A stretch of DNA of 64,000 bases from CAZRWD01 sp964603785. Its GTDB lineage: Bacteria; Fermentibacterota; Fermentibacteria; Fermentibacterales; Fermentibacteraceae. The stretch is from positions 62,001 through 126,000 of the forward strand of contig CAZRWD010000006.1 of assembly GCA_964603785.1 (NCBI GenBank), read 5' to 3'. Shown here piece by piece: positions 35,863-44,865 of the stretch. Made by a program: the position numbers and the translations under genes. Within the stretch, counting starts at the first letter, position 1; every line of letters begins with the position of its first letter. The notes under the pieces are model-generated. The model was given only the letters and a program-made list of their open reading frames with translations. It searched no databases and was not told the origin of the DNA.

Positions 35863-36357
35863 TCAGATGGAGGGCCAGAAGCCTCCATCGGCCCACACAC
35901 GCTCCCTGATGCCCCTGTCGAGCCCCGTCAGGAGCTCGAGGTGGGTCTTCTCCCAGTCCGCCAGATGGGTGAACACCCTCCTGCACCCGGGATCGGAAGA
36001 GGCCCCCGCGCTGCGGGTGTAGTAGTCGATGGCCCGCTCCTCCAGACCGATGGCGGCGGAGATGACCGCGGCCTCGTAGCCCGCCCCGCTGATCGAGGCG
36101 GCGACGGCAGGAGTCAGCAGATGGGATACCTCCGACCCTGCAGGCTCGTCGAAGCCGCTCGTAGATCCCTCGGCGGACATCTCCACGAACATCCTCTCCA
36201 GCCACTGCTGGTGCCTGTCCTCCTCGTCCGCGAGCGCGGAGAACAGGTTGCCCACGTCCTCCGAGGCGGCCGCCGCCGCGGCGGCCCTGTAGAGCGCGCC
36301 CCCCTGTCTCTCCAGGAGAATGGCCCCCTTCAGCGCATCCAGCTCCTCGTATGCCAC
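35863..36357 (-). CDS. Ferritin-like (rubrerythrin-type) di-iron protein
   Basis: 164 residues forming four helices with the six metal ligands of a di-iron centre: a Glu in 'LLERQGG', E-x-x-H in 'EEDRHQQW', a Glu in 'GLEERAIDYY', and E-x-x-H in 'DWEKTHLELL'. The rubredoxin tail of true rubrerythrins is absent. It probably handles peroxide or iron. I chose the GTG, which has GGAGG about 10 bases upstream; the longer open frame runs over lptD and is not coding. It lies 17 bp after lptD and precedes the HU region. Confidence 0.8.
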   Translation of the reverse strand: MAYEELDALKGAILLERQGGALYRAAAAAAASEDVGNLFSALADEEDRHQQWLERMFVEMSAEGSTSGFDEPAGSEVSHLLTPAVAASISGAGYEAAVISAAIGLEERAIDYYTRSAGASSDPGCRRVFTHLADWEKTHLELLTGLDRGIRERVWADGGFWPSI

Positions 36358-36374
36358 GATATCCGGCCTCCCTT

Positions 36375-38558
36375 CTAGAACCTGCTCACGTGCTGCTCGA
36401 TCTTGATGTCCGGAAGATCCTTTATGTTGATCCTGAAATAGAAGCCCGAATCGGTGTCGGAGATGTGCCTCACGAACATCGCCTCCCAGCAGTGCAGGTC
36501 CCTCCGCAGGGTGTAGTACTGGTTGATGAAGGACCTGTCTGACATGTCGTAGTATGCGCTGTAGTCTATCGACCACGACGGGGTGAGGTCGAGCGAGGCG
36601 GAGGCGCGGAGCTTGCTGAGGTCGTCCGCCCCGTCCGTTCCGAGCCGGTAGTAGTGCGAGAGCGACAGTCTCCATGGCATGCCCTGCGCCGGAACCGTGT
36701 CGGGCAGGAGTGTCCTGTCGTTGCCGGAGATCTGCAGGGTGGTGGTGAGGCCCAGCTCCTCGAGGGCTCCCGAGTAGAGGTCGAAGGAGGCGTCCGCCCT
36801 GGCAGAGATCATCTGCGCCGGTGTGGCCGAGAGGGTGGCGGCGAGCGGGGAGAGGGACCTCCCGGCACTGTCGGGATCCAGGTCCAGGACCGTCGAGAGG
36901 TCGAGGGAGAGCAGCTCGTCCCTCGTCGTGCCGGTGGATGTGATCCTCTTGGCCTCGAGGTTCTGGAACAGGCCGAACCGTATGGTCCCTCCGCCCCGGG
37001 GGAGCGAGAAGTCCGAGAACCGGTAGAATCTCGCGGCCGCCGAATCCGGGTCGAGTATGGTCACGCCGCCGTCGGCACCGCCGGCCAGGAAGCCGTCGGG
37101 GGCCCAGCCCAGGACCGCGGACGGGCTTATCGAGTGCCTGAACGCCGAGTAGCCGAGCGCTCCCGTCTGGAACACCCCGTACACGTCCGTGGTCAGGGAG
37201 ATGCTGGCCCCCCCCGCGAGCCACCAGGGAGCGGCCGAGCCCAGCCTGTCCCTGTCGTAGACGGTCGCCGTGACGCCGATCCTCGGAGAGATCCCCAGGA
37301 TCCCGAGGAGCCTGTTCGCCGAGGTCACCTCCGACACCGTCCTCAGTCCCGAGTGCGTCGAGCGGGTCTCCTCCCTCTCGGTGTCCGTGGAGATGTAGTG
37401 GGCCGAGAGGTTCCAGTACAGGGAATGCCATGGCTTCCGCGCAGAGGGGTCGGAAGGCGTCCTGAAGATAGGCGACGACGGGATGCTGATCCTCAGGTCG
37501 GGCAGGTTCTGGACGGACTCCGTCTCGTCGGGGATGCTGTCCGGATCGGTCTTGAGGTAGGCCGTCCGCTCGAGCGTGAGCTGGACTGACGCGCGCCCGA
37601 AGTTCCTTATCGCGCTGGCCCAGGATCGGACCTCGCTGGTCATCCTGTCCTCGGGCTGCTGCTGTGTCTCCTCCAGGTAGGAGCGGTCGCTCAGGAACTC
37701 GGCCTGCAGCCTCACCTGGGTCCCGTCCGTGAATTCGTGGAGGTGGCGGCCGAAGATGCTCCACCTCTCGCGGCTGGTCTCGAACTCCCTGCGCCATTCG
37801 GCGGAGACGCCGCCCTCGTGCACGTACCTGAGACGGTGACGCTCGGATGCCGAGACGGCGAACCTGGATTCCTCGAGGATGTCGCCCTGGAGGAGGAGGT
37901 CCAGGTAGTCGGAGAAGGCGAAGTAGTAACCCAGCCCTCTCAGGTAGCGCCCGTCCCTCGCCGTCTGGCCGAAGCGGGGGATCGTGAAGCCGGACTGCCT
38001 TCCCTGCCGGATCGGGAACACCCAGTAGGGGAAGTAGAAGACGGGGGTGTCCGCCACGTACATGTATACGGGCCTCGCGATGGCCCGGTCGTCCTGGAAG
38101 ACCTTCATGCGGGGGGCCCTGAAGTAGTAGTCCGCGGTGTCGGATTCGCATGTCGTGAACCGGGCGTCCACTATGTTGAACTCACGGCGCCCGACCTGCG
38201 TGATCGAGCTGCCTCCGTACAGGCCGAACTCGTATCTGGAGCGGGCCTCCTCGATGCGCCCCCTCCTCGCCTCCATGTCGTAGAACATGAGCGTGCCGCG
38301 GATCGACTCCCCCCTGTCGAAGAGCTCGGGAGAGCCGGAAGCCCGTATGAGGCCGATGTCGGATGCGTACGAGACGGTGTCCGCCTCGAGGAACATGTCC
38401 CTGTAGTCGATCCTGGAGGAGCCAACGAGGAGGATGTCTCCGGTCCCGGGATAGAAGACGAGGGAATCGGCGGAGTAGGCTATCGCCTCCAGTGTAGCCG
38501 CCTCCGACGAGTCGGCCTCCCCGGCGCCCGTGAGCGCCAGGGCCAGGAGGAGGATCAA
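36375..38558 (-). CDS. lptD: LptD/OstA-like outer-membrane LPS assembly protein
   Basis: About 727 residues. A signal-like N-terminus (LILLLALALTGAGEA) leads to an OstA/LptA-like beta-jellyroll ('ADTVSYASD', 'GTLMFYDMEARRG', 'ARFTTCES..DYYFRAPRMKV'). A large C-terminal barrel follows, rich in alternating aromatic strands and ending 'IEQHVSRF' with a terminal Phe. This is the LptD layout: insertion of lipopolysaccharide into the outer leaflet. The frame has no ATG; I chose the TTG that overlaps the ROK kinase stop (TTGA). Length and divergence make this a distant LptD. Confidence 0.8.
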   Translation of the reverse strand: MILLLALALTGAGEADSSEAATLEAIAYSADSLVFYPGTGDILLVGSSRIDYRDMFLEADTVSYASDIGLIRASGSPELFDRGESIRGTLMFYDMEARRGRIEEARSRYEFGLYGGSSITQVGRREFNIVDARFTTCESDTADYYFRAPRMKVFQDDRAIARPVYMYVADTPVFYFPYWVFPIRQGRQSGFTIPRFGQTARDGRYLRGLGYYFAFSDYLDLLLQGDILEESRFAVSASERHRLRYVHEGGVSAEWRREFETSRERWSIFGRHLHEFTDGTQVRLQAEFLSDRSYLEETQQQPEDRMTSEVRSWASAIRNFGRASVQLTLERTAYLKTDPDSIPDETESVQNLPDLRISIPSSPIFRTPSDPSARKPWHSLYWNLSAHYISTDTEREETRSTHSGLRTVSEVTSANRLLGILGISPRIGVTATVYDRDRLGSAAPWWLAGGASISLTTDVYGVFQTGALGYSAFRHSISPSAVLGWAPDGFLAGGADGGVTILDPDSAAARFYRFSDFSLPRGGGTIRFGLFQNLEAKRITSTGTTRDELLSLDLSTVLDLDPDSAGRSLSPLAATLSATPAQMISARADASFDLYSGALEELGLTTTLQISGNDRTLLPDTVPAQGMPWRLSLSHYYRLGTDGADDLSKLRASASLDLTPSWSIDYSAYYDMSDRSFINQYYTLRRDLHCWEAMFVRHISDTDSGFYFRINIKDLPDIKIEQHVSRF

Positions 38559-39448
38559 GGCCTCCGGTCCCTCGCCATCATTGCCGCGCCCTTGGCTCCG
38601 GCGACTGCGGAGCCCGGTACGACGGCGACATTCCATGGCTGCCTGGTGCGGGACGAGAACTCGGCCCTGGCGGACTCCTCGAACAGGTCGCCGGTCCCGG
38701 CGAGCCCTCCCGCCAGGTACATCCCGTCGGGGCTCAGGCAGACCGCGAGGGCGGCCAGCCCGATGCCCACCCATCGCCCGTACTCGGCGAATGCCTCCAG
38801 TGCCCGGACGCTCCCGCTGCGGGCCTCCGCGGCCATCCCCCGGGGATCGGGAGCTTCCGCTGGGTCGCCGCCGTAGTAGGAGACGAGGGCGTCCCTGCCC
38901 GCATACCTCTCCCAGCAGCCCCTCGATCCACAGGGGCAGGGCGGGCCGGTCACCGCCTCGATGGGCATGTGACCCACCTCGCCCGCGAATCCCGTGCCGT
39001 ATATGATCCTCCCGCTCTCGATCAGCGTGCCCCCTATGCCGGTTCCCAGGGTGACCAGGAGGCGCAGCCCCGTCCGGGGGATGATACCGTCGCCCATCGC
39101 CCCGTGGGCGAAGGCATTGCAGTCGTTGTCGACCACGACGGGGGAGCCGAGCAGCTTCCGCATGTCGGCCGCCACGTTCGTCCCCCCCCATCCAGTGAGG
39201 TTCGGCGAGAAGTGCAGCACCCCGCCGAGGTGGTCCACCAGACCCGCGATCCCGATACCCATGGCAGAGGGGGATGGATCGGACTCGACGACGGTCCTCC
39301 TGATCCTCTCCATGAGGCTCCGCGGACCCTCGGCCGGCCTGGTGGGGAGCGTCTCGTAGACCTTGAACTCGCCGAATGCGTCGATGAACCCTATGACGGT
39401 AGTCGTGCCGCCGATGTCGGCGCCCCAGAACATGCCCCTATTCGACAC
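38555..39448 (-). CDS. ROK-family sugar kinase (glucokinase-like)
   Basis: 297 residues. An ATP-binding 'ADIGGTTT' starts the protein. The ROK zinc site is 'CPCGSRGCWE' with its upstream His in 'GHMPI', and 'VDNDCNAFAHG' carries the catalytic Asp. It phosphorylates a hexose such as glucose. The start may be this GTG, with GGGAG about 7 bases upstream, or ATG 39433. It overlaps both the LpoA-like gene upstream (11 bp) and lptD downstream (4 bp). Confidence 0.88.
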   Translation of the reverse strand: MSNRGMFWGADIGGTTTVIGFIDAFGEFKVYETLPTRPAEGPRSLMERIRRTVVESDPSPSAMGIGIAGLVDHLGGVLHFSPNLTGWGGTNVAADMRKLLGSPVVVDNDCNAFAHGAMGDGIIPRTGLRLLVTLGTGIGGTLIESGRIIYGTGFAGEVGHMPIEAVTGPPCPCGSRGCWERYAGRDALVSYYGGDPAEAPDPRGMAAEARSGSVRALEAFAEYGRWVGIGLAALAVCLSPDGMYLAGGLAGTGDLFEESARAEFSSRTRQPWNVAVVPGSAVAGAKGAAMMARDRRP

Positions 39449-41099
39449 CGACTATCTCCCCGTCCACGACCATGACGAGAGGACGGGCCACTCTCGGCAC
39501 GGTACCCGCGCCTATCGTGCAGATGCCGCACGCGCCCCTGTAGGATTCCACTGCGTCGAGCGACTCCTCGAGGTCCTCGCGTGTGCGGGAGCCCCGCCCC
39601 CAGGCCTCGAGCAGGACTGAGGCCGCGTCGTAGCCCTGCGCGGCCAGGATCCCGGGATCGGTGCCGTGCGTCCGCCTGTAGTGGAAGACGAACCTGGCCG
39701 TCGGCGGGTACAGCGAGGACGAGCCGAACGAGCAGGTGAAGACGGCCCCGTCTACATACTCGCCTCCGAGCCTGATGACCGCCTCGTTGTCCATCCCGGA
39801 GGTGCCGAAGATGGGCGCATCCACGGAGTAGAACCTCAGCTGCGGGGCTATCTGCACAGCCTCGTATGCCGTCACGGGCAGGAAGATCCCGTCCGGCCTC
39901 ACCGCCCTGATGGAGATGATCTGCTCCTTGAAGTCGGTGTCGTCGGTCTCGAATCCCTCCGTGCGCACGACCTGAGCCCCCAGGCTCTCCACCGTGGACT
40001 CGAACTGCTCCGCCAGCGCGACGGAAGTCCCCGTGAAGCTGTGCAGGATCGCGAGACGCGACGCTCCGGCCGTCCTGACCGCGTACTCCCCGATGGCGGC
40101 GGCCTCGTCCGCGCCCGCCGGGACGAGTCTGTGCACGTACCCCCCGAGCCTGTCGATATCCCCGGAGGTGGCGGCGGGCGAGAGGATCGGCAGCCCGTAC
40201 TCCTGCGCATAGGGGGCGAAGAGCCTGGTCTCCATGCTCGTCAGGGGGCCTATCACGGCGAGGCACCGTTCGTCCTCCCCCAGCTCCCTCGCGACCGCCT
40301 CGAGAACCCTGGTCTCGCCCCTGGTGTCGAACAGTACGAGCGCCGGCAGAGAGGCGACGAGGTCCGCCGACCTCTCGAACCGGAGGCTCACTCCCGACTC
40401 GACCTGTGCAGCATACGCGGCCCCCTCGCCCGTCATGGGGAGGACGAGCGCGATGTACTCCCCCGATCCGGTCTCCACCGGCCCGGTCACCCCGAACCTC
40501 TCGCGGAAGCCGGGATAGAGCCTGTCCAGCTCTCGCCCGGTGAGGAGCGCCCTGGAGGTGTCGCCCCCTGCGAGATAGCGCTTCTCCAGCTCGAGGAGGA
40601 CGTAGGGCTCGAGCCAGTCGGAGGCCCTGGAGGCCATGAGCTCCCCGGTCTCCATGCCCGCCGTGCACTCCGCCGCGACGATTCCGGCCTCCTCCTGTCC
40701 GCCGGCGGGGAGCATCTCCGGATCGATCCTGGCGAGCGTGGCCGCGCATCGGGACCACCTGCCGGAGGCCGACTGGGTCTCGGCCAGGAGGAGGAGGACG
40801 GAGGCGACGAACGGGGGTCTCGCGTCTGCCATGAGGCTGTCGGCCGCGGCTGCGGCCAGGTCCGGCCTGCCTGCACCCAGCCACGCCCTGCCCCTTCCCA
40901 GGCGCCAGGCGGGGGCGTCCGGGTGATCCGGGGATCCGGCCAGGGCTTCCGTGAAGAGGGTCGCCGCCGCATCCCAGTCTCCCGAGAGAAGGCGGGCCTC
41001 TGCCTCCGCCGCGGCATCTCCTCCGTCGCCCGTGGTCGAGGGCCTGCAGGATGCGAGGAACGGCAGGACTGTGAGGATCAGGAGCAGCCGGCGGGACAT
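39438..41099 (-). CDS. Lipoprotein with periplasmic-binding-protein fold (LpoA/branched-chain amino acid binding type)
   Basis: 553 residues. A lipobox (FLASC, Cys18) is followed by a ~170-residue helical, TPR-like domain. A two-lobed binding domain follows, resembling Leu/Ile/Val-binding proteins ('IALVLPMTGEGAAYAAQ', 'AVIGPLTSMETRLFAPYAQEYGLPILSPAATS'). This combination is that of LpoA, the outer-membrane activator of penicillin-binding proteins, but an ABC-type receptor is possible. I chose the ATG by the lipobox and GGAGG 6 bases upstream. It starts an operon with the ROK kinase and lptD. Confidence 0.75.
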   Translation of the reverse strand: MSRRLLLILTVLPFLASCRPSTTGDGGDAAAEAEARLLSGDWDAAATLFTEALAGSPDHPDAPAWRLGRGRAWLGAGRPDLAAAAADSLMADARPPFVASVLLLLAETQSASGRWSRCAATLARIDPEMLPAGGQEEAGIVAAECTAGMETGELMASRASDWLEPYVLLELEKRYLAGGDTSRALLTGRELDRLYPGFRERFGVTGPVETGSGEYIALVLPMTGEGAAYAAQVESGVSLRFERSADLVASLPALVLFDTRGETRVLEAVARELGEDERCLAVIGPLTSMETRLFAPYAQEYGLPILSPAATSGDIDRLGGYVHRLVPAGADEAAAIGEYAVRTAGASRLAILHSFTGTSVALAEQFESTVESLGAQVVRTEGFETDDTDFKEQIISIRAVRPDGIFLPVTAYEAVQIAPQLRFYSVDAPIFGTSGMDNEAVIRLGGEYVDGAVFTCSFGSSSLYPPTARFVFHYRRTHGTDPGILAAQGYDAASVLLEAWGRGSRTREDLEESLDAVESYRGACGICTIGAGTVPRVARPLVMVVDGEIVGVE

Positions 41100-41131
41100 C
41101 GGGAACCTCCAGGGGCGTTGTGTCGAGTGCG

Positions 41132-41161
41132 AATATGGCTCCGCGAACCGGGGCAGGGCAA
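41132..41161 (-). promoter_or_regulatory. Candidate promoter of the LpoA-like/ROK/lptD operon
   Basis: Minus strand: TTGCCC, 18-bp spacer, CATATT, ending 33 bp before the ATG. It follows directly after the ppiC terminator hairpin, as expected for a new transcription unit. Each box matches consensus at four positions. Confidence 0.4.
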
Positions 41162-41167
41162 CGAAAC

Positions 41168-41197
41168 GGGCGGGCCCGCCGGAGAGCGGACCCGCCC
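41168..41197 (-). terminator. Terminator hairpin of the ppiC gene
   Basis: A 12-bp stem with one mismatch (GGGCGGGCCCGC against GCGGACCCGCCC) and a 6-nt loop, 24 bp past the ppiC stop. On the minus strand a partly T-rich tract (GTTTCGTTG) follows. Confidence 0.6.
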
Positions 41198-41220
41198 TGG
41201 TCGTCAAACCCCTGCTGCCG

Positions 41221-42432
41221 CTATTCCGGAACCGTCTCCCCGAGCGGGATCAGGCTGTCGATCGGGGTCTCCATGTTCTCCAGCATCCACTGGGCGTCGT
41301 CGGTGAGCTCGGAGTCCGGGAAGCGGAGTATCATGGCCTCGAACGCAGCTCTGGCGCTCTCGTAGTCCCTCAGGTACTCGGAGTAGGTGAAGCCGATCAG
41401 GAACTGGGCCTGGTAGGCCACCGAGTCCCCGGGGAACCTCTCCAGATAGAGCTCGAAATATGTGACGGCCCTCTCCGGATTGGACTCCATCATGCTCTGC
41501 GCCAGCATCATGAGCGAGTCGGGGGGGACATCGGGTCCGGGAAGGAAGGCGCTCTCGTTGATGCTCACGCTGTACCTCTCGCGAAGCCCCGGGAGGACCG
41601 TGTCGCGGAAGTACGAGTTGACGAGGGAGGGTCTGAGGATGTTGACTATCGACTCCCTGACCTCCTCCAGCGGGCGCGAGCCCTCCTCCACCCTGTCCGT
41701 CACCTCGAGGAGGACGGTGCCGATCTCCGTGTCGAACGGGCCCACGACATCGCCGGTCGAGGCGTCGAAGAGGGCCCTGGACAGAGTGTCCTGCATGCCG
41801 ATGTACGGGATGGGGGAGCCCTGGGTGATCCAGCCGAGGTCGCCGCCGAGGGAGGCGGTCGGGGAGTGGTCGCTCCAGGTGGCCGCGGCCTCCTCGAACG
41901 GAACGCCGGTCTCGATGTCTGCAAGTGCGCCCTGGATGCCGTCCGTGCCGGTGGAGAGGATCATCGAGGCCCTGACCTGCGCGCTCTGGTAGTAGATGTC
42001 GTCCGCGTGGTCGTTGTAGTAGGCCACTATCTGGGAGTCCGGGACCGTCACGGCCTCGACGACCTCGTTCTCGTAGAAGGCCTGTATGAGGGCGCGCTGG
42101 CGGGTGGTCTCCACCTGCTGCATGGCCAGCTCGATCTGCGCCTGGACGAACGAGTCGCTCTCCAGTCCGGCGGCCTCCGCGGCCTGGAGCAGGAGCTCGC
42201 GCTCGACCAGGTGGTCCAGGAGCACTCTCTGGCCCTCGGGAGTCTCGAAGCTGCCCCTCTGATAGGGGGGGATGAGGTCGAGCTCGTTCCGGAGGGTCTG
42301 CATGGTGATCTCGACGTCCCCGACCGTTGCGAGGACGACGGTGGTGTCGGTGTCACCCGGGCTGACCCGGGGCGAGCCGCATCCGGGGAGGATGAGCAGA
42401 GCGGCGGCCGCTGCGATGAATAGATTCCTCAT
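41221..42432 (-). CDS. SurA/PpiC-type peptidyl-prolyl isomerase lipoprotein
   Basis: 403 residues. Lipobox ILPGC (Cys18), a SurA-like N-terminal helical chaperone domain ('GDVEITMQTLRNELDLIP'), a parvulin-type domain ('YYQSAQVRASMIL...FEEAAATWSDHSPTASLGGDLGWI'), and a TPR-like C-terminus ('RAVTYFELYLERFPGDSVAYQAQFLIGFTY'). It folds outer-membrane proteins in the periplasm while anchored to a membrane. It lies 22 bp after rpoZ and ends before a clear terminator. Confidence 0.88.
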   Translation of the reverse strand: MRNLFIAAAAALLILPGCGSPRVSPGDTDTTVVLATVGDVEITMQTLRNELDLIPPYQRGSFETPEGQRVLLDHLVERELLLQAAEAAGLESDSFVQAQIELAMQQVETTRQRALIQAFYENEVVEAVTVPDSQIVAYYNDHADDIYYQSAQVRASMILSTGTDGIQGALADIETGVPFEEAAATWSDHSPTASLGGDLGWITQGSPIPYIGMQDTLSRALFDASTGDVVGPFDTEIGTVLLEVTDRVEEGSRPLEEVRESIVNILRPSLVNSYFRDTVLPGLRERYSVSINESAFLPGPDVPPDSLMMLAQSMMESNPERAVTYFELYLERFPGDSVAYQAQFLIGFTYSEYLRDYESARAAFEAMILRFPDSELTDDAQWMLENMETPIDSLIPLGETVPE

Positions 42433-42454
42433 GGGTACCTCCGTCGGGAGTTGT

Positions 42455-42670
42455 CTATGCCTGCTCTTCTGCGTTCTGCGACGAATATACCAGATGGTCG
42501 GCCGCGAGTTCCTCGAGAGCTATCTCGATGAGCTTCTCCGGCTTCTTTCCCGTCAGCACGGAGGGGGCCCCGGACTTCAGGTGCCGTACGCGCCTGGCGG
42601 CGGCAAGGGCGAGGAGATACTGGTTCTGGCTCGAGGCCGCCTTCTCCTCTATCTCGTAGAAGTTCCTCAA
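42455..42670 (-). CDS. rpoZ: RNA polymerase omega subunit-like protein
   Basis: 71 residues, short for omega. 'NQYLLALAAARRVRHLKSGAP' and 'KKPEKLIEIALEELAADHLVY' correspond to the two conserved helical blocks (N-K-Y-L-L...A-A-x-R-A-R and I-A-L-E-E-I-A). Omega helps assemble and stabilise the polymerase beta' subunit. The TTG start has GGAGG 6 bases upstream. It lies between an unknown membrane-anchored protein and ppiC. Confidence 0.8.
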   Translation of the reverse strand: MRNFYEIEEKAASSQNQYLLALAAARRVRHLKSGAPSVLTGKKPEKLIEIALEELAADHLVYSSQNAEEQA

Positions 42671-42733
42671 AACGGTCCTCCGTCTGCAAAGGCGCGAAGC
42701 CGCACGGGCGGCCTGCGCGCCACCTGGATCCTC

Positions 42734-42750
42734 AGCGTCCCGGGGACGCT
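42734..42750 (-). terminator. Small hairpin between the 43705 gene and rpoZ
   Basis: A perfect 7-bp stem AGCGTCC-CCG-GGACGCT starting at the stop codon of the upstream gene. No U-run follows, so it is more likely an RNA-processing or attenuation site than a strong terminator. Confidence 0.35.
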
Positions 42751-43705
42751 ACTGGTTCTGCGTATTCTGCGATCTGTAGTCCAGGAGGAAGTCCCAGCGG
42801 GGGGAGTCGAGCAGGTCGACCTCTCTCTCGTCCACCCTCTGGGTACCGAGCTCCGACACGTCCCAGCGCCGGAGGACGACTATCCGGTCGGTATCCATCG
42901 CCGTGGCTCCGTCGGCCCTGCTGGGCAGCCGGAGCGGGTGCTTGAAGAATACCTCCACCCTCGAGACCTCGGGATCCGAAGTCGCGTAGCCCACGAAGAC
43001 CCATGTCTGCACGGAGACGGAGTCTCCTCGAGCCCTGCCGCGCCTGTCGGGGAACTGGTAGAAGGTGTAGAGGGTATCCGGGACGGCTTCGAAGACGTAC
43101 TCGCCGCCCAGCGGGTCGATCATCTGCTCGATGCTAACGTTGAGGCCCTCGAGACCGACGGGCTCGAGAACCAGGGGGTACCTGTTGCCGAGGAAGGCGG
43201 CCTGCTCCTCCGCCACGCGGACGAGGTTCGCCCTGGAGGCGTCGGTCCTCCGCAGCTGGGCGTACTCGAGGAAGGCCATCCGCCTGAAGGTCGGGGCCCA
43301 GTCGGCCTCGAGGAACAGCGAATCGGGGTACTCCTTCTCGACGAATCCCGCGACCACGCCTCCGTGTCTCTCGAGGTTGTTGCAGGATATGGCGAACTGG
43401 GAGCCCAGGGCGAGCTTGGGATCGTAGAAGTAGAGCGAGTCGCGAAGGGATTCGTCCGCCCAGATGCTCGGGCAGACCGCGACGCTCTCGGGAAGGTCCG
43501 CGAACTCCAGGAGGGAAGCAAGGTCGGGGGCGATGGCGCCCGAGTTGGCGTACATGTAGTCTATCCCGGCGTAGGCGAGTTCCTGGAGGTGTGTCCTGCA
43601 GAGGTCCCTGGGTATCCTGTGCATCTCCACCCTGTGGTAGATGCGGTAGATGAGCAGGGCTGCAAGCAGAACGATGAGCACCCTGACCAGAAGCTTGCCT
43701 TTCAT
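42749..43705 (-). CDS. Membrane-anchored protein of unknown function
   Basis: 318 residues. One N-terminal membrane segment (LLVRVLIVLLAALLIYRIYH) anchors a periplasmic part. That part has three Cys (an early 'DLCRTHLQEL', 'VAVCPSIW', 'ISCNN'), a pattern a little like pseudopilin ends (short Cys-bounded loops after a hydrophobic N-helix), but no prepilin cleavage site is seen. Family not recognised. It has a good promoter and heads a transcript with rpoZ and ppiC. Confidence 0.55.
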   Translation of the reverse strand: MKGKLLVRVLIVLLAALLIYRIYHRVEMHRIPRDLCRTHLQELAYAGIDYMYANSGAIAPDLASLLEFADLPESVAVCPSIWADESLRDSLYFYDPKLALGSQFAISCNNLERHGGVVAGFVEKEYPDSLFLEADWAPTFRRMAFLEYAQLRRTDASRANLVRVAEEQAAFLGNRYPLVLEPVGLEGLNVSIEQMIDPLGGEYVFEAVPDTLYTFYQFPDRRGRARGDSVSVQTWVFVGYATSDPEVSRVEVFFKHPLRLPSRADGATAMDTDRIVVLRRWDVSELGTQRVDEREVDLLDSPRWDFLLDYRSQNTQNQ

Positions 43706-43758
43706 ATCAGGTGTCCCTCCGCGGGCGCAGTTGTGGCGCGTGAGTTAAGGTTTTCAGG

Positions 43759-43788
43759 AATCTACGGGCCGCTCTTTCTCGGTGTCAA
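43759..43788 (-). promoter_or_regulatory. Promoter of the 43705 gene-rpoZ-ppiC unit
   Basis: Minus strand: TTGACA (perfect), 18-bp spacer, TAGATT, ending 53 bp before the ATG. It lies in the 94-bp gap after the ybbR-like gene. Confidence 0.6.
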
Positions 43789-43799
43789 TGGAGGGGGCG

Positions 43800-44483
43800 T
43801 CACAATTCCCGTGTGGTGATGATCGCCGGCGGGATCACCAGAGATGCCTCAACCTCCGGGGGTTCCGAGGTCACCAGAGGGGAGCCGGTCTCGATCTCGA
43901 GCAGGGCCGCAGGCTGGTCGGGGACCATCGGCACCGTCCCGACGCTGTCCATCACCGCGAGCACGCTCCCCGGTCCCGAGAGGGTCACGAAGCCCGGTTC
44001 CGCAGCCTGGTGCAGGAACCTCCCCGGGATGCCGCCCGCGGTCTCGACCCGGACGGGCAGGACCGCCTCGGTCCTCCTGTCGATCGGCAGGGTGACGGTC
44101 GGCGGATCGAAGGAGACGGGCTGGAGGTTCTCGTAGGCCCTCCCGCTCCACTGCAGGCTCGCACAGGAGAGGGTGACCGTCAGCTCGGCGGGCAGTGCTA
44201 GGAGGTCGGCCCCGGTGAGGGGGAGGACGACTGCGGAGGGCCTCCCTCCGAACTGGTCCAGCAGCACCGGCGCGCCCCTGCCGGCGAACAGCACCGTGAC
44301 GGAGTCGAGCAGGCTGCCGGTGACGAATGTGAGGCTGTCCGGGAGCATGGGGGGCCTGACCTGCACGCGGACGGCGACCTCGAAGGGCCTCTCCCTGATG
44401 GCGAACACCCAGAGGAAGACCGCGAACGCGACGGGCAGGACATTGGTCGCCACCCAGCCCGGAGCGCTCCCCCTCCGGGTCAC
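43800..44483 (-). CDS. YbbR-like domain protein
   Basis: 227 residues. One N-terminal membrane segment ('VLPVAFAVFLWVFAI') is followed by YbbR-type beta repeats: 'RPFEVAVRVQVRP', then 'VTLSGPGSVLAVMDSVGTVPM' typical of the later repeats. In other bacteria YbbR (CdaR) lies beside the c-di-AMP cyclase CdaA and activates it; no cdaA is adjacent here. The GTG overlaps the stop of the DUF3467 gene (GTGA) and has GGAGGG upstream. Confidence 0.72.
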   Translation of the reverse strand: MTRRGSAPGWVATNVLPVAFAVFLWVFAIRERPFEVAVRVQVRPPMLPDSLTFVTGSLLDSVTVLFAGRGAPVLLDQFGGRPSAVVLPLTGADLLALPAELTVTLSCASLQWSGRAYENLQPVSFDPPTVTLPIDRRTEAVLPVRVETAGGIPGRFLHQAAEPGFVTLSGPGSVLAVMDSVGTVPMVPDQPAALLEIETGSPLVTSEPPEVEASLVIPPAIITTREL

Positions 44484-44788
44484 TGTCCCTCCTGGGTCTG
44501 CCCCTGGGGGTTCTGGAATCCTATGGGGGCCTGTGGATCGCCCTCCTCCAGCTTCCCGAACCTGCCCTCGTAGGCCTTGACCTGGTTGTCCAGCGCCGCG
44601 ATCAGGGACTTGACCCGGTGCGGCGAGAGAATGACCCTGGCCTTGAGGTTGGCGGTGGGGAGACCGGGCATCTGTCTCGCGAAGTCGAGGACGAACTCGG
44701 CCCTGGAGAAGCTCACCAGCGCGAGGTTGCTGTATACCCCGTCCGAATCCTCCGGCCTTATGTTGATCCGAGGCGGTGTTTTGATCAT
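44480..44788 (-). CDS. DUF3467-family protein
   Basis: 102 residues. 'GVYSNLALVSFSRAEFVLDFARQMPGL...ANLKARVILSPHRVKSLIAAL' is the compact DUF3467 domain, a small predicted structural or binding protein of unknown role common in diverse bacteria. The Gln/Gly-rich tail is extra. I chose ATG 44788 because it has GGGAGGTG 4 bases upstream; the longer frame adds an unrelated N-terminus. It is coupled to the ybbR-like gene. Confidence 0.85.
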   Translation of the reverse strand: MIKTPPRINIRPEDSDGVYSNLALVSFSRAEFVLDFARQMPGLPTANLKARVILSPHRVKSLIAALDNQVKAYEGRFGKLEEGDPQAPIGFQNPQGQTQEGQ

Positions 44789-44816
44789 CTTCACCTCCCG
44801 TGTGTCCGCGGGCAGA

Positions 44817-44845
44817 CCTATGCAGCGGGTGCGGAACGGGGTCAA
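44817..44845 (-). promoter_or_regulatory. Candidate promoter of DUF3467-ybbR
   Basis: Minus strand: TTGACC (5 of 6), 17-bp spacer, CATAGG (weak -10), 28 bp before the DUF3467 ATG, in the 77-bp gap between divergent genes. Confidence 0.4.
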
Positions 44846-44865
44846 GTCCGGCATGGAGGGTCCCG